Shown here one piece after another: positions 1 to 8,187 of a stretch of 38,346 nucleotides of DNA (positions are counted from its first letter, which is position 1; each line of letters opens with the position of its first letter). The position numbers were made by a program, and so were the translations under genes. Under the pieces are notes generated by a model. It had not been told where the DNA came from. It was given only the letters and a program-made list of their open reading frames with translations, and searched no databases. The stretch is from NCBI GenBank assembly GCA_945870325.1, contig CAMBRQ010000024.1, positions 1 through 38,346 of the forward strand, given 5' to 3'. Origin of the DNA: an uncultured Dorea sp. GTDB lineage: Bacteria; Bacillota; Clostridia; Lachnospirales; Lachnospiraceae.

Positions 1-2
1 TT

Positions 3-410
3 GAGATGTTCCGTAAGCTTCTTGATGAGGCTCAGGCTGGTGATAACATCGGTGCTCTTCTTCGTGGTGTTCAGAGAACAGAGATCGAAAGAGGACAGGT
101 TCTTGTTAAACCAGGTTCTGTAACATGCCACAAGAAATTTACAGCTCAGGTTTACGTTCTGACAAAAGATGAAGGTGGACGTCATACTCCATTCTTCAAC
201 AACTATCGTCCACAGTTCTACTTCAGAACAACAGACGTTACAGGTGTTTGTAATCTGCCAGAAGGCGTAGAGATGTGTATGCCTGGAGATAACGTAGAGA
301 TGACTATCGAACTGATTCACCCAGTTGCTATGGAGCAGGGACTTCGTTTCGCTATCCGTGAAGGTGGTAGAACAGTTGGATCAGGAAGAGTTGCTACAAT
401 CATCGAGTAA
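3..410 (+). CDS. tuf: Elongation factor Tu, C-terminal part (5' end outside window)
   Basis: The frame is open from the window edge, so only the last ~136 codons are present. EF-Tu is the cytoplasmic GTPase that carries aminoacyl-tRNA to the ribosomal A site. The visible part starts in domain 2 ([13 protein letters not shown], then GALLRGV) and includes domain 3 with the tRNA/EF-Ts contact stretch [23 protein letters not shown] and the near-terminal [10 protein letters not shown]. The G domain lies upstream of the window. The gene ends with TAA and is followed at 443 by a strong hairpin terminator. A degenerate copy of this 3' end is found near 4241-4345, beyond the restriction-modification genes. 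The family call is certain; whether this genome has a second intact tuf cannot be seen. Confidence 0.97.
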   Translation, partial: EMFRKLLDEAQAGDNIGALLRGVQRTEIERGQVLVKPGSVTCHKKFTAQVYVLTKDEGGRHTPFFNNYRPQFYFRTTDVTGVCNLPEGVEMCMPGDNVEMTIELIHPVAMEQGLRFAIREGGRTVGSGRVATIIE

Positions 411-442
411 TCTTTGATTAGTTATTGCAATTAAATGAATTT

Positions 443-475
443 ATTCCCAGAAACCAGAGTTTCTGGGAATTTTTA
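443..475 (+). terminator. Rho-independent terminator of tuf
   Basis: A perfect 12-bp stem (ATTCCCAGAAAC at 443-454 with its complement at 459-470) closes a CAGA loop and is followed by a run of T. It lies 33 nt after the tuf stop codon. A second hairpin (AGCCGA/TCGGCT, 507-534) follows. Confidence 0.9.
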
Positions 476-602
476 AAAACAGAAAAAATAGTGAATACAA
501 AGAAAAAGCCGATGGGAATTTATTCCTGTCGGCTGTCTGTGATAATAATTCAATAACAAAATTTGTGATTATTATTAGATTATGCGAAAAGATTGAATGT
601 AT

Positions 603-957
603 TTAATCGAAAAAAACATAGGATTTAATTCCGCTGAACTTTTCCACTCGATTCCAAAGTGTGTTTTTAGAATCTTTTTCTTATTGGTTCAGTCCAATAT
701 AAATGACAAGATTCCAAATATGTTTCTTTGCCGATTTCAGTTACAATAAGTCGTTTCATTTCAAGTTTCATCTGAAGATATGCATCTGTATATTCAACAG
801 AATCTATTTTAATTCTTTTTTTAAGCCTCTTTGAGAGGAATATGTATATCCATATTGTAATAGATATTCGCAGTCTTTAATAACTTTTCAGAATCCTTGC
901 TCTTTTTCATAGACATTTTTAAACTGGCACCACTTCTTAATGATTTTATAAGTTTCG
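603..957 (-). pseudogene. Decayed gene of unknown family
   Basis: No intact gene lies between 411 and 1288. On the minus strand, from about 957 down to 603, stretches of protein-like sequence can be read in shifting frames: ETYKIIKKWCQFKNVYEKEQ, then a TGA stop, VIKDCEYLLQYGYTYSSQRG, a frame change, YTDAYLQMKLEMKRLIVTEI, SCHLYWTEPIRK, another shift, and FGIEWKSSAELNP with a final TAA at 603-605. The order and composition look like one former reading frame broken by at least one stop and two shifts. I do not recognise the family with certainty. On the plus strand, 1011-1225 holds further short broken frames without a recognisable product. The stretch is AT-rich and fits worn accessory DNA at the left side of the restriction-modification island. 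Confidence 0.4.
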
Positions 958-1288
958 AAAAAAGCCTGGTGTACTATCGAAAATAAAATTTGCAAATACA
1001 TACTAACAAAATGAGAATGAAACGCAGAAAAGCCTATTTTATTCTGAAACAGTTAAATGAAGAATTGGTGAAGAAAATGGCAACAATTCAGTTGTAATAA
1101 TAATATTGTCATTGTGGAAAAATGCAAAGATGATTTGTAAAGGGATATATCCAAATAACAAAGAGATTGTGAGGGCATTTCTGATTGAGATGGATGGAGA
1201 CTTTACATAAAAGAATTTGAAGCGGAGTGTATTATCGCTTGTTTAAATTTCTGATGCTTAATGAGGATTTCTCTAGACAAAAGAGGAA

Positions 1289-2086
1289 TTGCAGAAGTAT
1301 AATAATCTGAAAAAGAAAGGGGAGATTTTTATAAGAGAATCACCTGAAAAATTTAAATTAGAAGACTCAACGATATGGTCTTTTCCAGAACGAGGAAACT
1401 GGGCAACACATTCAGGAAAATATCGGGGAAATTGGTCACCGTATATTCCAAGAAACATCATTCTAAGATATTCGAAAAAGAATGATTGGATATTAGATCA
1501 ATTCTTAGGCAGCGGAACAACATTAATTGAAGCAAAATTATTAGGAAGAAATGCTATTGGTATTGATATCAATTCTGATGCCGTCAAATTATCTGACACA
1601 AATCTTAATTTTACTTGTCGAGAAACATCAAAAATTTTCACAAAACTGGGTAACGCAAACGATTTATCATTTATTAAAGATAAGAGCATAGATTTAGTGT
1701 GTACACATCCACCATATGCAGATATCATACGATATAGCGAAAATATAGAAGGTGATATTTCACATCTAAGATACGAGGATTTTTTGGAGTCGTTGGAAAA
1801 GGTTGCTGCAGAATCTTTTCGTGTACTAAAGAAAAGTGGCATATGTGCATTTATGATTGGGGATATACGAAGGAGGGGATATGTTTTACCCTTGGGAATG
1901 AATGCTATGCAGAAATTTATTGACGCAGGATTTAAACTTAAAGAAATTATCATAAAAGAACAACATAATTGTCAAGGTACAAAATACTGGAGGGAAATAG
2001 ACAAAACATTTCTAATGTTGGCTCACGAATATATTTTTATATTAGAAAAGGTAAATGTAATGAAGAGATGTAAGAGTATACAGTGA
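1289..2086 (+). CDS. DNA methyltransferase, N4-cytosine/N6-adenine type
   Basis: An S-adenosylmethionine-dependent DNA methylase of the N6_N4_Mtase/TRM11-like group. It shows the cofactor loop FLGSGTT (residues ~72-78), the acidic strand end GIDIN (~91-95) and the catalytic THPPYAD motif (~139-145), a variant of (D/S)PPY. The N-terminal block with WSFPERGNWATH, GNW and IPRN is typical of this group, so the protein looks nearly full length at 265 residues. The start is uncertain: no ATG is available before the conserved block. TTG at 1289 is the first start-type codon after an in-frame stop at 1274, but its AGAGGAA lies only 1 nt away. It runs convergent with the second methylase (2156-3019) and probably belongs to the same restriction-modification system; the target base and sequence cannot be told. 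Confidence 0.85.
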   Translation: MQKYNNLKKKGEIFIRESPEKFKLEDSTIWSFPERGNWATHSGKYRGNWSPYIPRNIILRYSKKNDWILDQFLGSGTTLIEAKLLGRNAIGIDINSDAVKLSDTNLNFTCRETSKIFTKLGNANDLSFIKDKSIDLVCTHPPYADIIRYSENIEGDISHLRYEDFLESLEKVAAESFRVLKKSGICAFMIGDIRRRGYVLPLGMNAMQKFIDAGFKLKEIIIKEQHNCQGTKYWREIDKTFLMLAHEYIFILEKVNVMKRCKSIQ

Positions 2087-2108
2087 TAGTAGGGATGGTT
2101 AAAAAGAA

Positions 2109-2138
2109 GGAGATACCGCAATAATTAGAGGTATCTCC
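2109..2138 (-). terminator. Hairpin between convergent methyltransferase genes
   Basis: A perfect 9-bp stem, GGAGATACC (2109-2117) with GGTATCTCC (2130-2138). Read on the minus strand it is followed by a T-rich stretch, so it most likely ends the Dam-like gene. It may also slow transcription from the left. Confidence 0.6.
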
Positions 2139-2155
2139 GGATATAAGGCAACAGA

Positions 2156-3019
2156 CTACCATGTAAGTAATAATTTGTCGTGTACAACTTCGTCTTTCAT
2201 GGTTTCACCAGCATTTTGTAGGCGATCGATCATAGATGTTCCACAATTAATAGAAATTTCACGTTCGAATAATCCTAGGGGTGGAGTGATTGAGATGTCT
2301 TTTTTGCTGGATTCTCTTGTTCCGTTAATAGATAACATTACATAGGCACCTTTAGCCTTACACTCTGCAATTTTTTTAAATAAGTTCTCGATGTTAAACG
2401 TTTGGGCACCATAGATAATGCTTTGACTGTGGGTATATGGAGGGTCGCAATAGATTACGTCTCTAGGCTGTGCATTATCCATACATTGATCAAATGACAT
2501 AGTTGTAAAAGTAGATCTCGTTATAAGATCGTGCCAAAGATCTACTCGTTTAGAAAAGGTTTCAGGATTTATAGGTCTGTGTGGACCTTTAGGAGTAGAC
2601 ATATAGCCATCAGCTTTTCTAAAACGGATTATGCCTGAGTAACAAGTTCTTGATAATAAACAGAAATCGAGAGCATTATGATTATTGTTAAATCTATCTC
2701 GAATTTCATTATATTTGTTGGTTGGATTTAAATAGTATTCGGCTATTTCTTTATCGTAATAATCTTTGATTTGATTTGGATCATTTTTAACTATGTTAAA
2801 AATATCAATCAAAAAAGGTAATATATCACTAGCGTAAGAATGATTAAATTTCGGAACTCCAGTTGTGTTGCTTTGATATAATAATTGGGCCATAACAGCA
2901 CCACTGCCTAAAAAAGGTTCATAATAATTATTAAATTGTTGTGGCATATATGAAATGATGGTTTCGGCAAAACGTTGTTTATTGCCTATCCATTTTAACA
3001 ATGCTGGTACTTTTGCCAT
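2156..3019 (-). CDS. Dam-like DNA adenine methyltransferase (D12 class)
   Basis: An N6-adenine DNA methylase of the D12/Dam family that protects host DNA from the neighbouring endonuclease. Seen directly: the N-terminal LLKWIGNKQRF signature of the alpha class (residues ~7-17), the cofactor motif PFLGSGAV (~36-43) and the catalytic DPPY (~192-195). At 287 residues the length is normal for the family. The ATG at 3019 (MAKVPALLKW) is preferred over the in-frame TTG at 3028, because the upstream GAGG lies 10 nt from the ATG but only 2 nt from the TTG. The gene is divergent from the controller gene at 3107, with the C-box between them, so the controller probably also tunes this promoter. Recognition sequence unknown. 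Confidence 0.92.
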   Translation of the reverse strand: MAKVPALLKWIGNKQRFAETIISYMPQQFNNYYEPFLGSGAVMAQLLYQSNTTGVPKFNHSYASDILPFLIDIFNIVKNDPNQIKDYYDKEIAEYYLNPTNKYNEIRDRFNNNHNALDFCLLSRTCYSGIIRFRKADGYMSTPKGPHRPINPETFSKRVDLWHDLITRSTFTTMSFDQCMDNAQPRDVIYCDPPYTHSQSIIYGAQTFNIENLFKKIAECKAKGAYVMLSINGTRESSKKDISITPPLGLFEREISINCGTSMIDRLQNAGETMKDEVVHDKLLLTW

Positions 3020-3039
3020 TTTCTTCAATCCTCACATGT

Positions 3040-3070
3040 AACTCATAGTCTGTAGACTCAAAGTCTACAG
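3040..3070 (+). promoter_or_regulatory. C-box: paired operators for the controller protein
   Basis: The sequence reads ACT-CAT-AGTC-TGTA-GACT-CAA-AGTC from 3041 to 3065, the layout of restriction-modification C-boxes (two GACTnnnAGTC half-operators separated by 4 nt, centres 15 nt apart). The right operator is embedded in a longer perfect dyad, CTGTAGACT/AGTCTACAG (3050-3070). It lies between the methylase start (3019) and the controller start (3107), as expected for self-control of C-R expression and repression or switching of M. Confidence 0.88.
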
Positions 3071-3106
3071 TGTTATTATAATGTAATCATCTGGAGGTGT
3101 CAAGCT

Positions 3107-3340
3107 ATGAAGGAAGAAATACGTGTTGCTTATGGTAAAGCGGTAAGGTCAATAAGACAAAATAAGAAAATTTCACAAGAGGAATTAGCTGATATTTGTG
3201 GTTTACATAGGACATATATAAGTGACATAGAGCTTGGCAAACGTAATGTGTCTTTAGAAAATATTGATAAAATTGCTCATGCATTGCAAGTGAAAAAATC
3301 GGAAATATTTGTTGAGGTGGAACAGTATGAAGGCATTTAA
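3107..3340 (+). CDS. Restriction-modification controller (C) protein, XRE-type HTH
   Basis: A 77-residue helix-turn-helix protein, the size of controller proteins such as C.PvuII and C.AhdI. The HTH covers about residues 12-66 with the helix pair SQEELADICG and RTYISDIELG. The ATG is preceded by CTGGAGGTG at a normal distance. The C-box lies about 40 nt upstream, and the endonuclease gene overlaps its last 14 nt, so C and R are co-translated. In this class the dimer first activates and later represses its own promoter, delaying endonuclease build-up until methylation is complete. That mode of action is known for the class and inferred here. Confidence 0.88.
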   Translation: MKEEIRVAYGKAVRSIRQNKKISQEELADICGLHRTYISDIELGKRNVSLENIDKIAHALQVKKSEIFVEVEQYEGI

Positions 3341-4145
3341 GGAATTTAAAAGAGAGGATAAGTCATTTTGGTTTTTTATTCGATTTATCAGTGAAAAACT
3401 GGGATATTCAAAGAAGGGAGTTGTCCTTACTTATACAGTAGAACAGATAGAGAAACTTTGTGAAAAAGAAAGAATAGAGGTTTCGCCCGATAGAGTCAAT
3501 AAAGCTGTTTTATATTGTGATATGCGTGCTAAACTGTTAAATAATATTATTGAAAAAAATTTAATGGATGTGGAAGAAGCAAAACAAATTTTTGAGGAAA
3601 TGCGTAACAGCGGAAAGTACAAATGCAAACTGATTATGAATAAACAGAGAAAAGAAATCAAAAAAGTAAATTATTTTACTGCAATTATTACAATGCTTGC
3701 TGAAGAGGTTCTAGGTGGAGATGAAGAGTTTAATCCTGATCCGAGAGGACTTGTGTATTTGTTGAATAATCGAAAAATTATAGGAGCATCTTCGCGAAGG
3801 TTTGATGGAGCTTATCCATCTATTTATAATCCTAAGATTGTGTGGGAAATAAAAGAATATTACTATTCGAAATCATTTGGAAGTAGGGTAGCCGATGCAG
3901 TTTATGAAGCAGAACTTGATGGATATGAATTTAATGAAATATATGACAGAACTGGTCAGCAGGTATACCATGTAATGTTTATTGATAGCCATTATACATT
4001 TTGGGAGCAAGGCAAATCGTATCTTTGTCGGTTCATCGATACACTCAATATGGGGCTTATTGATGAATTGATTGTAGGAAAAGAAGTGCTTACAAGATGG
4101 AAAGAGGTTCTTAAGGAATTTGAAGATATGGAGCAGACGAAATAG
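3327..4145 (+). CDS. Probable type II restriction endonuclease, PD-(D/E)XK fold
   Basis: A 272-residue protein with no family name I can assign by eye. Position downstream of a controller gene and next to two DNA methylases marks it as the endonuclease. The stretch RRFDGAYPS (residues ~157-165) followed by VWEIKEYYY (~172-180) gives D160 and E174-I-K176, a PD-(D/E)XK nuclease signature. The ATG at 3327 has GAGGTGG 6 nt upstream, inside the controller gene; an upstream in-frame start is less likely. The two genes overlap by 14 nt, which suggests translational coupling. Base composition is AT-rich like the rest of the island. The cut site cannot be predicted. Confidence 0.75.
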   Translation: MKAFKEFKREDKSFWFFIRFISEKLGYSKKGVVLTYTVEQIEKLCEKERIEVSPDRVNKAVLYCDMRAKLLNNIIEKNLMDVEEAKQIFEEMRNSGKYKCKLIMNKQRKEIKKVNYFTAIITMLAEEVLGGDEEFNPDPRGLVYLLNNRKIIGASSRRFDGAYPSIYNPKIVWEIKEYYYSKSFGSRVADAVYEAELDGYEFNEIYDRTGQQVYHVMFIDSHYTFWEQGKSYLCRFIDTLNMGLIDELIVGKEVLTRWKEVLKEFEDMEQTK

Positions 4146-4240
4146 AAGTTGGGTATGTAATATGGATATTTTAAAAGACCAACTAATTGTATCGGCGTAT
4201 TTGAACGAGAAAATATGTGGAATCCGTGAAATATCTGTAT

Positions 4241-4345
4241 TTCAACTCACGAAATACCGCCCATTTAGACACCGTAATACGCAGGTCTGATATCGTGAAG
4301 GCGGTAAAAGAGTGAGTTGCTACAATTACAGAGTAATCTTGATTT
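4241..4345 (+). pseudogene. Degenerate partial copy of the 3' end of tuf
   Basis: This stretch repeats the end of the tuf gene (3-410) in damaged form. GAGTTGCTACAAT (4314-4326) equals 388-400 exactly, and GAGTAATCTT (4331-4340) equals the tuf stop region 405-414. Upstream, TATCGTGAAGGCGGTA (4291-4306) matches TATCCGTGAAGGTGGTA in tuf. Reading 4251-4287 gives KYRPFRHRNTQV, recognisably EF-Tu [13 protein letters not shown]. About 120 nt between these blocks, and a further short piece, are missing relative to tuf, and an in-frame stop interrupts it. It lies between the endonuclease gene and the lyxose isomerase promoter. Nothing else was found in 4146-4429 apart from the terminator at 4370. Confidence 0.8.
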
Positions 4346-4369
4346 GACAGCATAATAATGCATAAACTG

Positions 4370-4397
4370 CCGGGAGATTTTAGTCTTCCGGTTTTTT
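4370..4397 (+). terminator. Rho-independent terminator after the tuf remnant
   Basis: The 8-bp stem CCGGGAGA/TCTTCCGG (one G-U pair) with loop TTTTAG is followed by six T. It could end the endonuclease transcript or be the relic of a tuf terminator. Confidence 0.85.
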
Positions 4398-4429
4398 GAT
4401 ATGTAGATATCAATATCTAGAAAAGAAAT

Positions 4430-4458
4430 TTGCAATCATACTATATTATCGTTATAAT
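4430..4458 (+). promoter_or_regulatory. SigA-type promoter for the lyxose isomerase gene
   Basis: TTGCAA (4430-4435), a 17-nt spacer and a perfect TATAAT (4453-4458). It lies about 70 nt before the isomerase start and just behind the terminator at 4370. Confidence 0.8.
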
Positions 4459-4529
4459 TGTCCTTAAGACAGAGATAAAACAGAATGCTACTATTAGCAC
4501 TTCTAAATTCGTAAAAGGAGACGATGAAT

Positions 4530-5210
4530 ATGAAAAGATCTAGAATTAATGAAGTAATCAAAGATATGGATAACCTAAGAAAAGAACATGGTTTTGAACT
4601 GCCTCCTTTCGCAGACTGGACAGCAGAAGACTGGCAGAGCATAGGTCATGAATATGACGAGATCAGGGAGAACCAGTTAGGATGGGATATCACAGATTAT
4701 GGCCTTGGACAGTTCGAAAAAATAGGTCTGGCATTATTCACAATCCGCAATGGTAATCAGAAGATGCCGGAAAAATATCCGAAGCCTTACGCTGAGAAAC
4801 TCTTGATGTTATATCCTGGTCAGGTTGCTCCGATGCATTTCCACTGGAACAAGATGGAGGATATCATCAACCGGGGAGGCAATGACCTGCACATTACGGT
4901 TTACAATGGAGAAAAAGATGGCAGTATGCTGGATACGGATGTAACGATCTATACAGATGGAAAGACGGAGACGGTATCGGCAGGTGCCACAGTGATTCTG
5001 ACGCCGGGAGAGAGTATCACATTGATGCCATATACGTATCATGAGTTCACAGTGCCAGAGACAGGCGGAGCAATTCTGCTGGGGGAAATCTCTATGTGTA
5101 ATGATGATGAGAATGACAACTGCTTCTATGAAAAGATGGGACGTTTCCCGGCGATTGAGGAAGACGAGAAAGCCTATCGGCTGCTTTGCAATGAATATCC
5201 AGAGGCGTAG
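4530..5210 (+). CDS. D-lyxose ketol-isomerase (cupin)
   Basis: Interconverts D-lyxose and D-xylulose (EC 5.3.1.15) in the cytoplasm. The 226-residue protein matches the D-lyxose isomerase/DUF1498 cupin family from end to end. The metal site is visible as HFHWNKMED (residues ~104-112: two His and a Glu), with a further His in MPYTYHEF near residue 170. The ATG at 4530 is chosen because AAAGGAG ends 9 nt before it; the in-frame ATG at 4524 is only 3 nt from the same site. The next gene begins 4 nt after the stop. The product D-xylulose would need a kinase to enter the pentose phosphate pathway; the PfkB kinase at 8188 is a candidate in the same gene run. Confidence 0.9.
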   Translation: MKRSRINEVIKDMDNLRKEHGFELPPFADWTAEDWQSIGHEYDEIRENQLGWDITDYGLGQFEKIGLALFTIRNGNQKMPEKYPKPYAEKLLMLYPGQVAPMHFHWNKMEDIINRGGNDLHITVYNGEKDGSMLDTDVTIYTDGKTETVSAGATVILTPGESITLMPYTYHEFTVPETGGAILLGEISMCNDDENDNCFYEKMGRFPAIEEDEKAYRLLCNEYPEA

Positions 5211-5214
5211 CAAG

Positions 5215-6171
5215 ATGATTGAAATACTGCAAGTAACGAAATGCTTTGAACATACGAAAGCGCTGAACAGTATTACCCTCTTTATCCCCAGGGGCAAAGT
5301 CTTCGGTCTGCTTGGTACGAATGGAGCAGGAAAAAGTACGCTTCTTAGAGTAATTGCAGGAATTCTGGAATGTGACGAGGGAGAGATTCGAATAGACGGA
5401 GCGACAAGTTATGACGATCCCAAGACCAAAGCAAAGTTCTTCTACCTTCCGGATGATCCCTACTATTTCCCAGGGGCGACCATGGCACAGATGACGGAGT
5501 TCTACGGCAGACAGTATCCTGCTATGGACAAAGAAGGCGTGAATTATATGGCTGATAAGTTGGGGCTGGATGTCAGACGCCCGATACGGACATTTTCCAA
5601 AGGAATGAAGCGACAGGCGTTTCTGATTATGGCACTGTGTGCCAATACAGAGTATCTGTTGTGTGATGAGGTGTTCGATGGGCTGGATCCCGTTGTGACC
5701 GAAACGATGAAGAATCTTTTTCGCAAGGAAATGAAGGAACGGGAATTGACAGTTGTAGTTGCAGCACATAAGTTACAGGATCTGGAAGATTTCTGTGAGG
5801 AGATAGGGATCTTGCATCGAGGTGGGGTGCTGCTTTCTGGGGATATGCGGGAGAAAGGCAGCGATATCCATAAGTTTCAGTGTGTATTTGATATTGACCG
5901 GGAAGTATGTGCGGATCAGCAATCTGTCGTGCAGGGCGAAGAGGCAATGCAGACGAGAGAAGCGGAACTTAGAAGGCATCTGGACATTGTAAAATACCGG
6001 GAAGAAGGATGCTTTGTTACGATTATTGCAAGAGGTGAAGAAAACGATATCTCAGAAGTACTCCGCCAGAGAAGCCCTGTATTTTATAAGGAAGTTCCGA
6101 TGAGTCTGGAGGAAATATTCATTGCGGAAATGGAGGCGGCTGATTATGACATCCAGAAGGCTTTACAATAA
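5215..6171 (+). CDS. ABC transporter ATP-binding protein
   Basis: The nucleotide-binding subunit of an ABC-2 type exporter, 318 residues, acting at the inner face of the membrane with the permease encoded next. Walker A GTNGAGKST (~residues 37-45), the signature FSKGMKRQ (~126-133) and Walker B YLLCDEVFDGLDP (~146-158) are all intact. The C-terminal ~100 residues form an accessory region after the ATPase fold, as in YtrB/EcsA-like proteins. The ATG at 5215 begins the standard MIEILQVTK opening of such ATPases. Longer in-frame readings run back through the isomerase gene and are not credible. It overlaps the permease by 26 nt. The substrate is unknown. Confidence 0.9.
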   Translation: MIEILQVTKCFEHTKALNSITLFIPRGKVFGLLGTNGAGKSTLLRVIAGILECDEGEIRIDGATSYDDPKTKAKFFYLPDDPYYFPGATMAQMTEFYGRQYPAMDKEGVNYMADKLGLDVRRPIRTFSKGMKRQAFLIMALCANTEYLLCDEVFDGLDPVVTETMKNLFRKEMKERELTVVVAAHKLQDLEDFCEEIGILHRGGVLLSGDMREKGSDIHKFQCVFDIDREVCADQQSVVQGEEAMQTREAELRRHLDIVKYREEGCFVTIIARGEENDISEVLRQRSPVFYKEVPMSLEEIFIAEMEAADYDIQKALQ

Positions 6172-8167
6172 TTGGATCAGAGAAGCTGGGCGAGGACATA
6201 TTGCGGCAATCCTTTCGTGGGGAGGATTCTTTGCTTATTTCGTATTAAAGATAATGGCGCTTTCTTATGATACAGAGTATGTTTTCTTTGGAATTGGCAG
6301 CGGGGAACTGTATTATCTGTGCGCCGGATTAGGAATCGGGCTGGCGTTTACGGAATTCTCCTATCTTTTTCAGGGAAAAAAGCAGGACTTTTACTATAGT
6401 CTTCCGGTGAAAAAAAGCACGATATTCTGGAGTCGGTATATGCATGGGATATTACTGTTCGTCATTCCTTTTATACTGACGCAGATTGTCTGCACTTTGT
6501 TTGAAGCCAGCCGGGATCAAGGATTTGCCCTGTATGCGTGGACCTATTTTGTTCGCAGTATCGGAATGTTTCTGCTGATATTTTTGCTGTTTTATCATTT
6601 GAGCATACTTGCTGTTGTAGTGTCAGGCAAGGTGGTAGCGGCAATTGTTGTGGTGATGGTGCTGATCTTCTATTTTCAGGTGTTGATACAGAATGTTTTA
6701 CAAGGCTTCGCAAGATCAATTTTCCAAAGTTATTACCGAATACCGGTATTGGAAGAAATGCAAAACGTGCTGACACCGGGGAAATTGACGGGAAAACTGG
6801 CAGGAACACATTTGTTTGAGAAAAAAGAGGTGCTGGATTATCTGCCGGAAACCGGGCAGATCGGCGCGGCGATTATCTGGGTGATATTGCTGATGGTGCT
6901 GGCAGTGATAGCGCATCGCGGCAGAAGGACTGAGATGACGGGAAGAGTATTCGTCTCCAGCGCGGTGGAACGGATCTTCGAAGGTTTTGTATCTGTACTG
7001 GCGGGTCTGTTCTTTGGAAAAATGCTTATGGATATGCTGGATATTATCGGACGCGGTATGGCAGTTGTGGGCATTTTCTTATGTGGAGCCGGAATGATCG
7101 GAACGATGTTCGTTCATCTGTGTGTAGAATGGCTGGTAAGGATATCTTGCGGGGATGTGAAGGTTAGGAATCTGGCATCACGCAGGAGGAAGCAGATGGC
7201 GTTTGAGGGGATGGCAGTATGTATGATTGCGTTGGCGTTTCTTGGGTACAGGCATTACTTTGATTATTTTCTTCCGGAGAGCGCTGACCTTGATGGTGTG
7301 GCAATCAGCGTAAACGGACTGGATATGGAGGAGGACCAGTATAGGAGGTCTTCCATGAATCAGAATCATACTGTGGATAACTATGTCACGGAAGAGCGTC
7401 TGAAACGGTACTTGCTGAAGAGGGATGGCATGACGGCGGGGATGGAATGGCTGGCAGAGATAGTAGAAAGAGAAGACAATGGGATCGGAAACGGAGTGGA
7501 GACGGCTGTGGTCTGTTACCATATGAAGGATGGAAGCAGGCATTATCGTAGATATGCAGTAGATTTGGATGCGTTGGATGCATTTTCTCATGTGTATGAG
7601 ACGGCGGAATACAAAGAGAAGGCGTATCCGTTTATAGAGAATGAAACGTTATCAAAAGAGAGGATTACCTGGACGGATGGGGTAACGGATACGGTATTGA
7701 AATTATCCGGACCGGATAAATGTGAATTCCTTAAGGCGTATCAGCGGGATGTGTCTAAGATGAAGATGGCAGACCTTAAGGGGAATCTTCCGATTGGGAA
7801 CGTGAGGATAGATTCGGAAGCAGAAGGAATCCATGAGGAAGCTGTGGTCTATTCGTTTTTTGTGGAAACGAATGAATTCCTTATAGAGCATGGGATTGAT
7901 GTGGGTCGGACGCTGAGAGATTATCGGATTATTTCCATAAAAATTCAGACAACTACATCCGTGCCGGCAGGACATGTAGGAGGTGCTTTGGTCCGATTCT
8001 ATGATGAGGCAGATGAGATTGCCAAGTGGGCAGAGACGTTGGTGCCAGAAGAACTTGCGATTCAGCCGGTTCTGTGTCCGGCAGATACCTCGATTCAGGC
8101 AGAGGTTGAGATTGAAGAGGAAGATACGAGTTCGACGACCGTGATAAAATGTTATAGCAGAAAGTGA
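6146..8167 (+). CDS. ABC-2 type permease with C-terminal extracytoplasmic domain
   Basis: The membrane partner of the preceding ATPase, 673 residues. At least eight hydrophobic segments can be seen in the first ~380 residues, for example around 17-38, 45-70, 98-118, 135-190, 240-260, 290-325 and 358-378. They are followed by a large polar domain of about 290 residues that is probably outside the membrane and resembles the extra domain of large Clostridia ABC permeases (possibly DUF6449, not verified). The ATG at 6146 has GGAGGCGG 6 nt upstream, within the ATPase gene. Exporters of this design often deal with cell-envelope stress or peptides, but nothing here fixes the substrate. No sensor kinase pair lies next to it. 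Confidence 0.8.
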   Translation: MTSRRLYNNWIREAGRGHIAAILSWGGFFAYFVLKIMALSYDTEYVFFGIGSGELYYLCAGLGIGLAFTEFSYLFQGKKQDFYYSLPVKKSTIFWSRYMHGILLFVIPFILTQIVCTLFEASRDQGFALYAWTYFVRSIGMFLLIFLLFYHLSILAVVVSGKVVAAIVVVMVLIFYFQVLIQNVLQGFARSIFQSYYRIPVLEEMQNVLTPGKLTGKLAGTHLFEKKEVLDYLPETGQIGAAIIWVILLMVLAVIAHRGRRTEMTGRVFVSSAVERIFEGFVSVLAGLFFGKMLMDMLDIIGRGMAVVGIFLCGAGMIGTMFVHLCVEWLVRISCGDVKVRNLASRRRKQMAFEGMAVCMIALAFLGYRHYFDYFLPESADLDGVAISVNGLDMEEDQYRRSSMNQNHTVDNYVTEERLKRYLLKRDGMTAGMEWLAEIVEREDNGIGNGVETAVVCYHMKDGSRHYRRYAVDLDALDAFSHVYETAEYKEKAYPFIENETLSKERITWTDGVTDTVLKLSGPDKCEFLKAYQRDVSKMKMADLKGNLPIGNVRIDSEAEGIHEEAVVYSFFVETNEFLIEHGIDVGRTLRDYRIISIKIQTTTSVPAGHVGGALVRFYDEADEIAKWAETLVPEELAIQPVLCPADTSIQAEVEIEEEDTSSTTVIKCYSRK

Positions 8168-8187
8168 ATGTATGGGAAGCAGAGTGT

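Noticed and set aside
1273-1288. An ATG-initiated longer form of the N4/N6 methylase
   Set aside because: An in-frame TAG at 1274 blocks extension; the gene seems to use TTG or to have lost its original start.
5041-5214. Longer N-terminus for the ABC ATPase
   Set aside because: It would overlap the isomerase gene by about 170 nt in another frame and is not ATPase-like.
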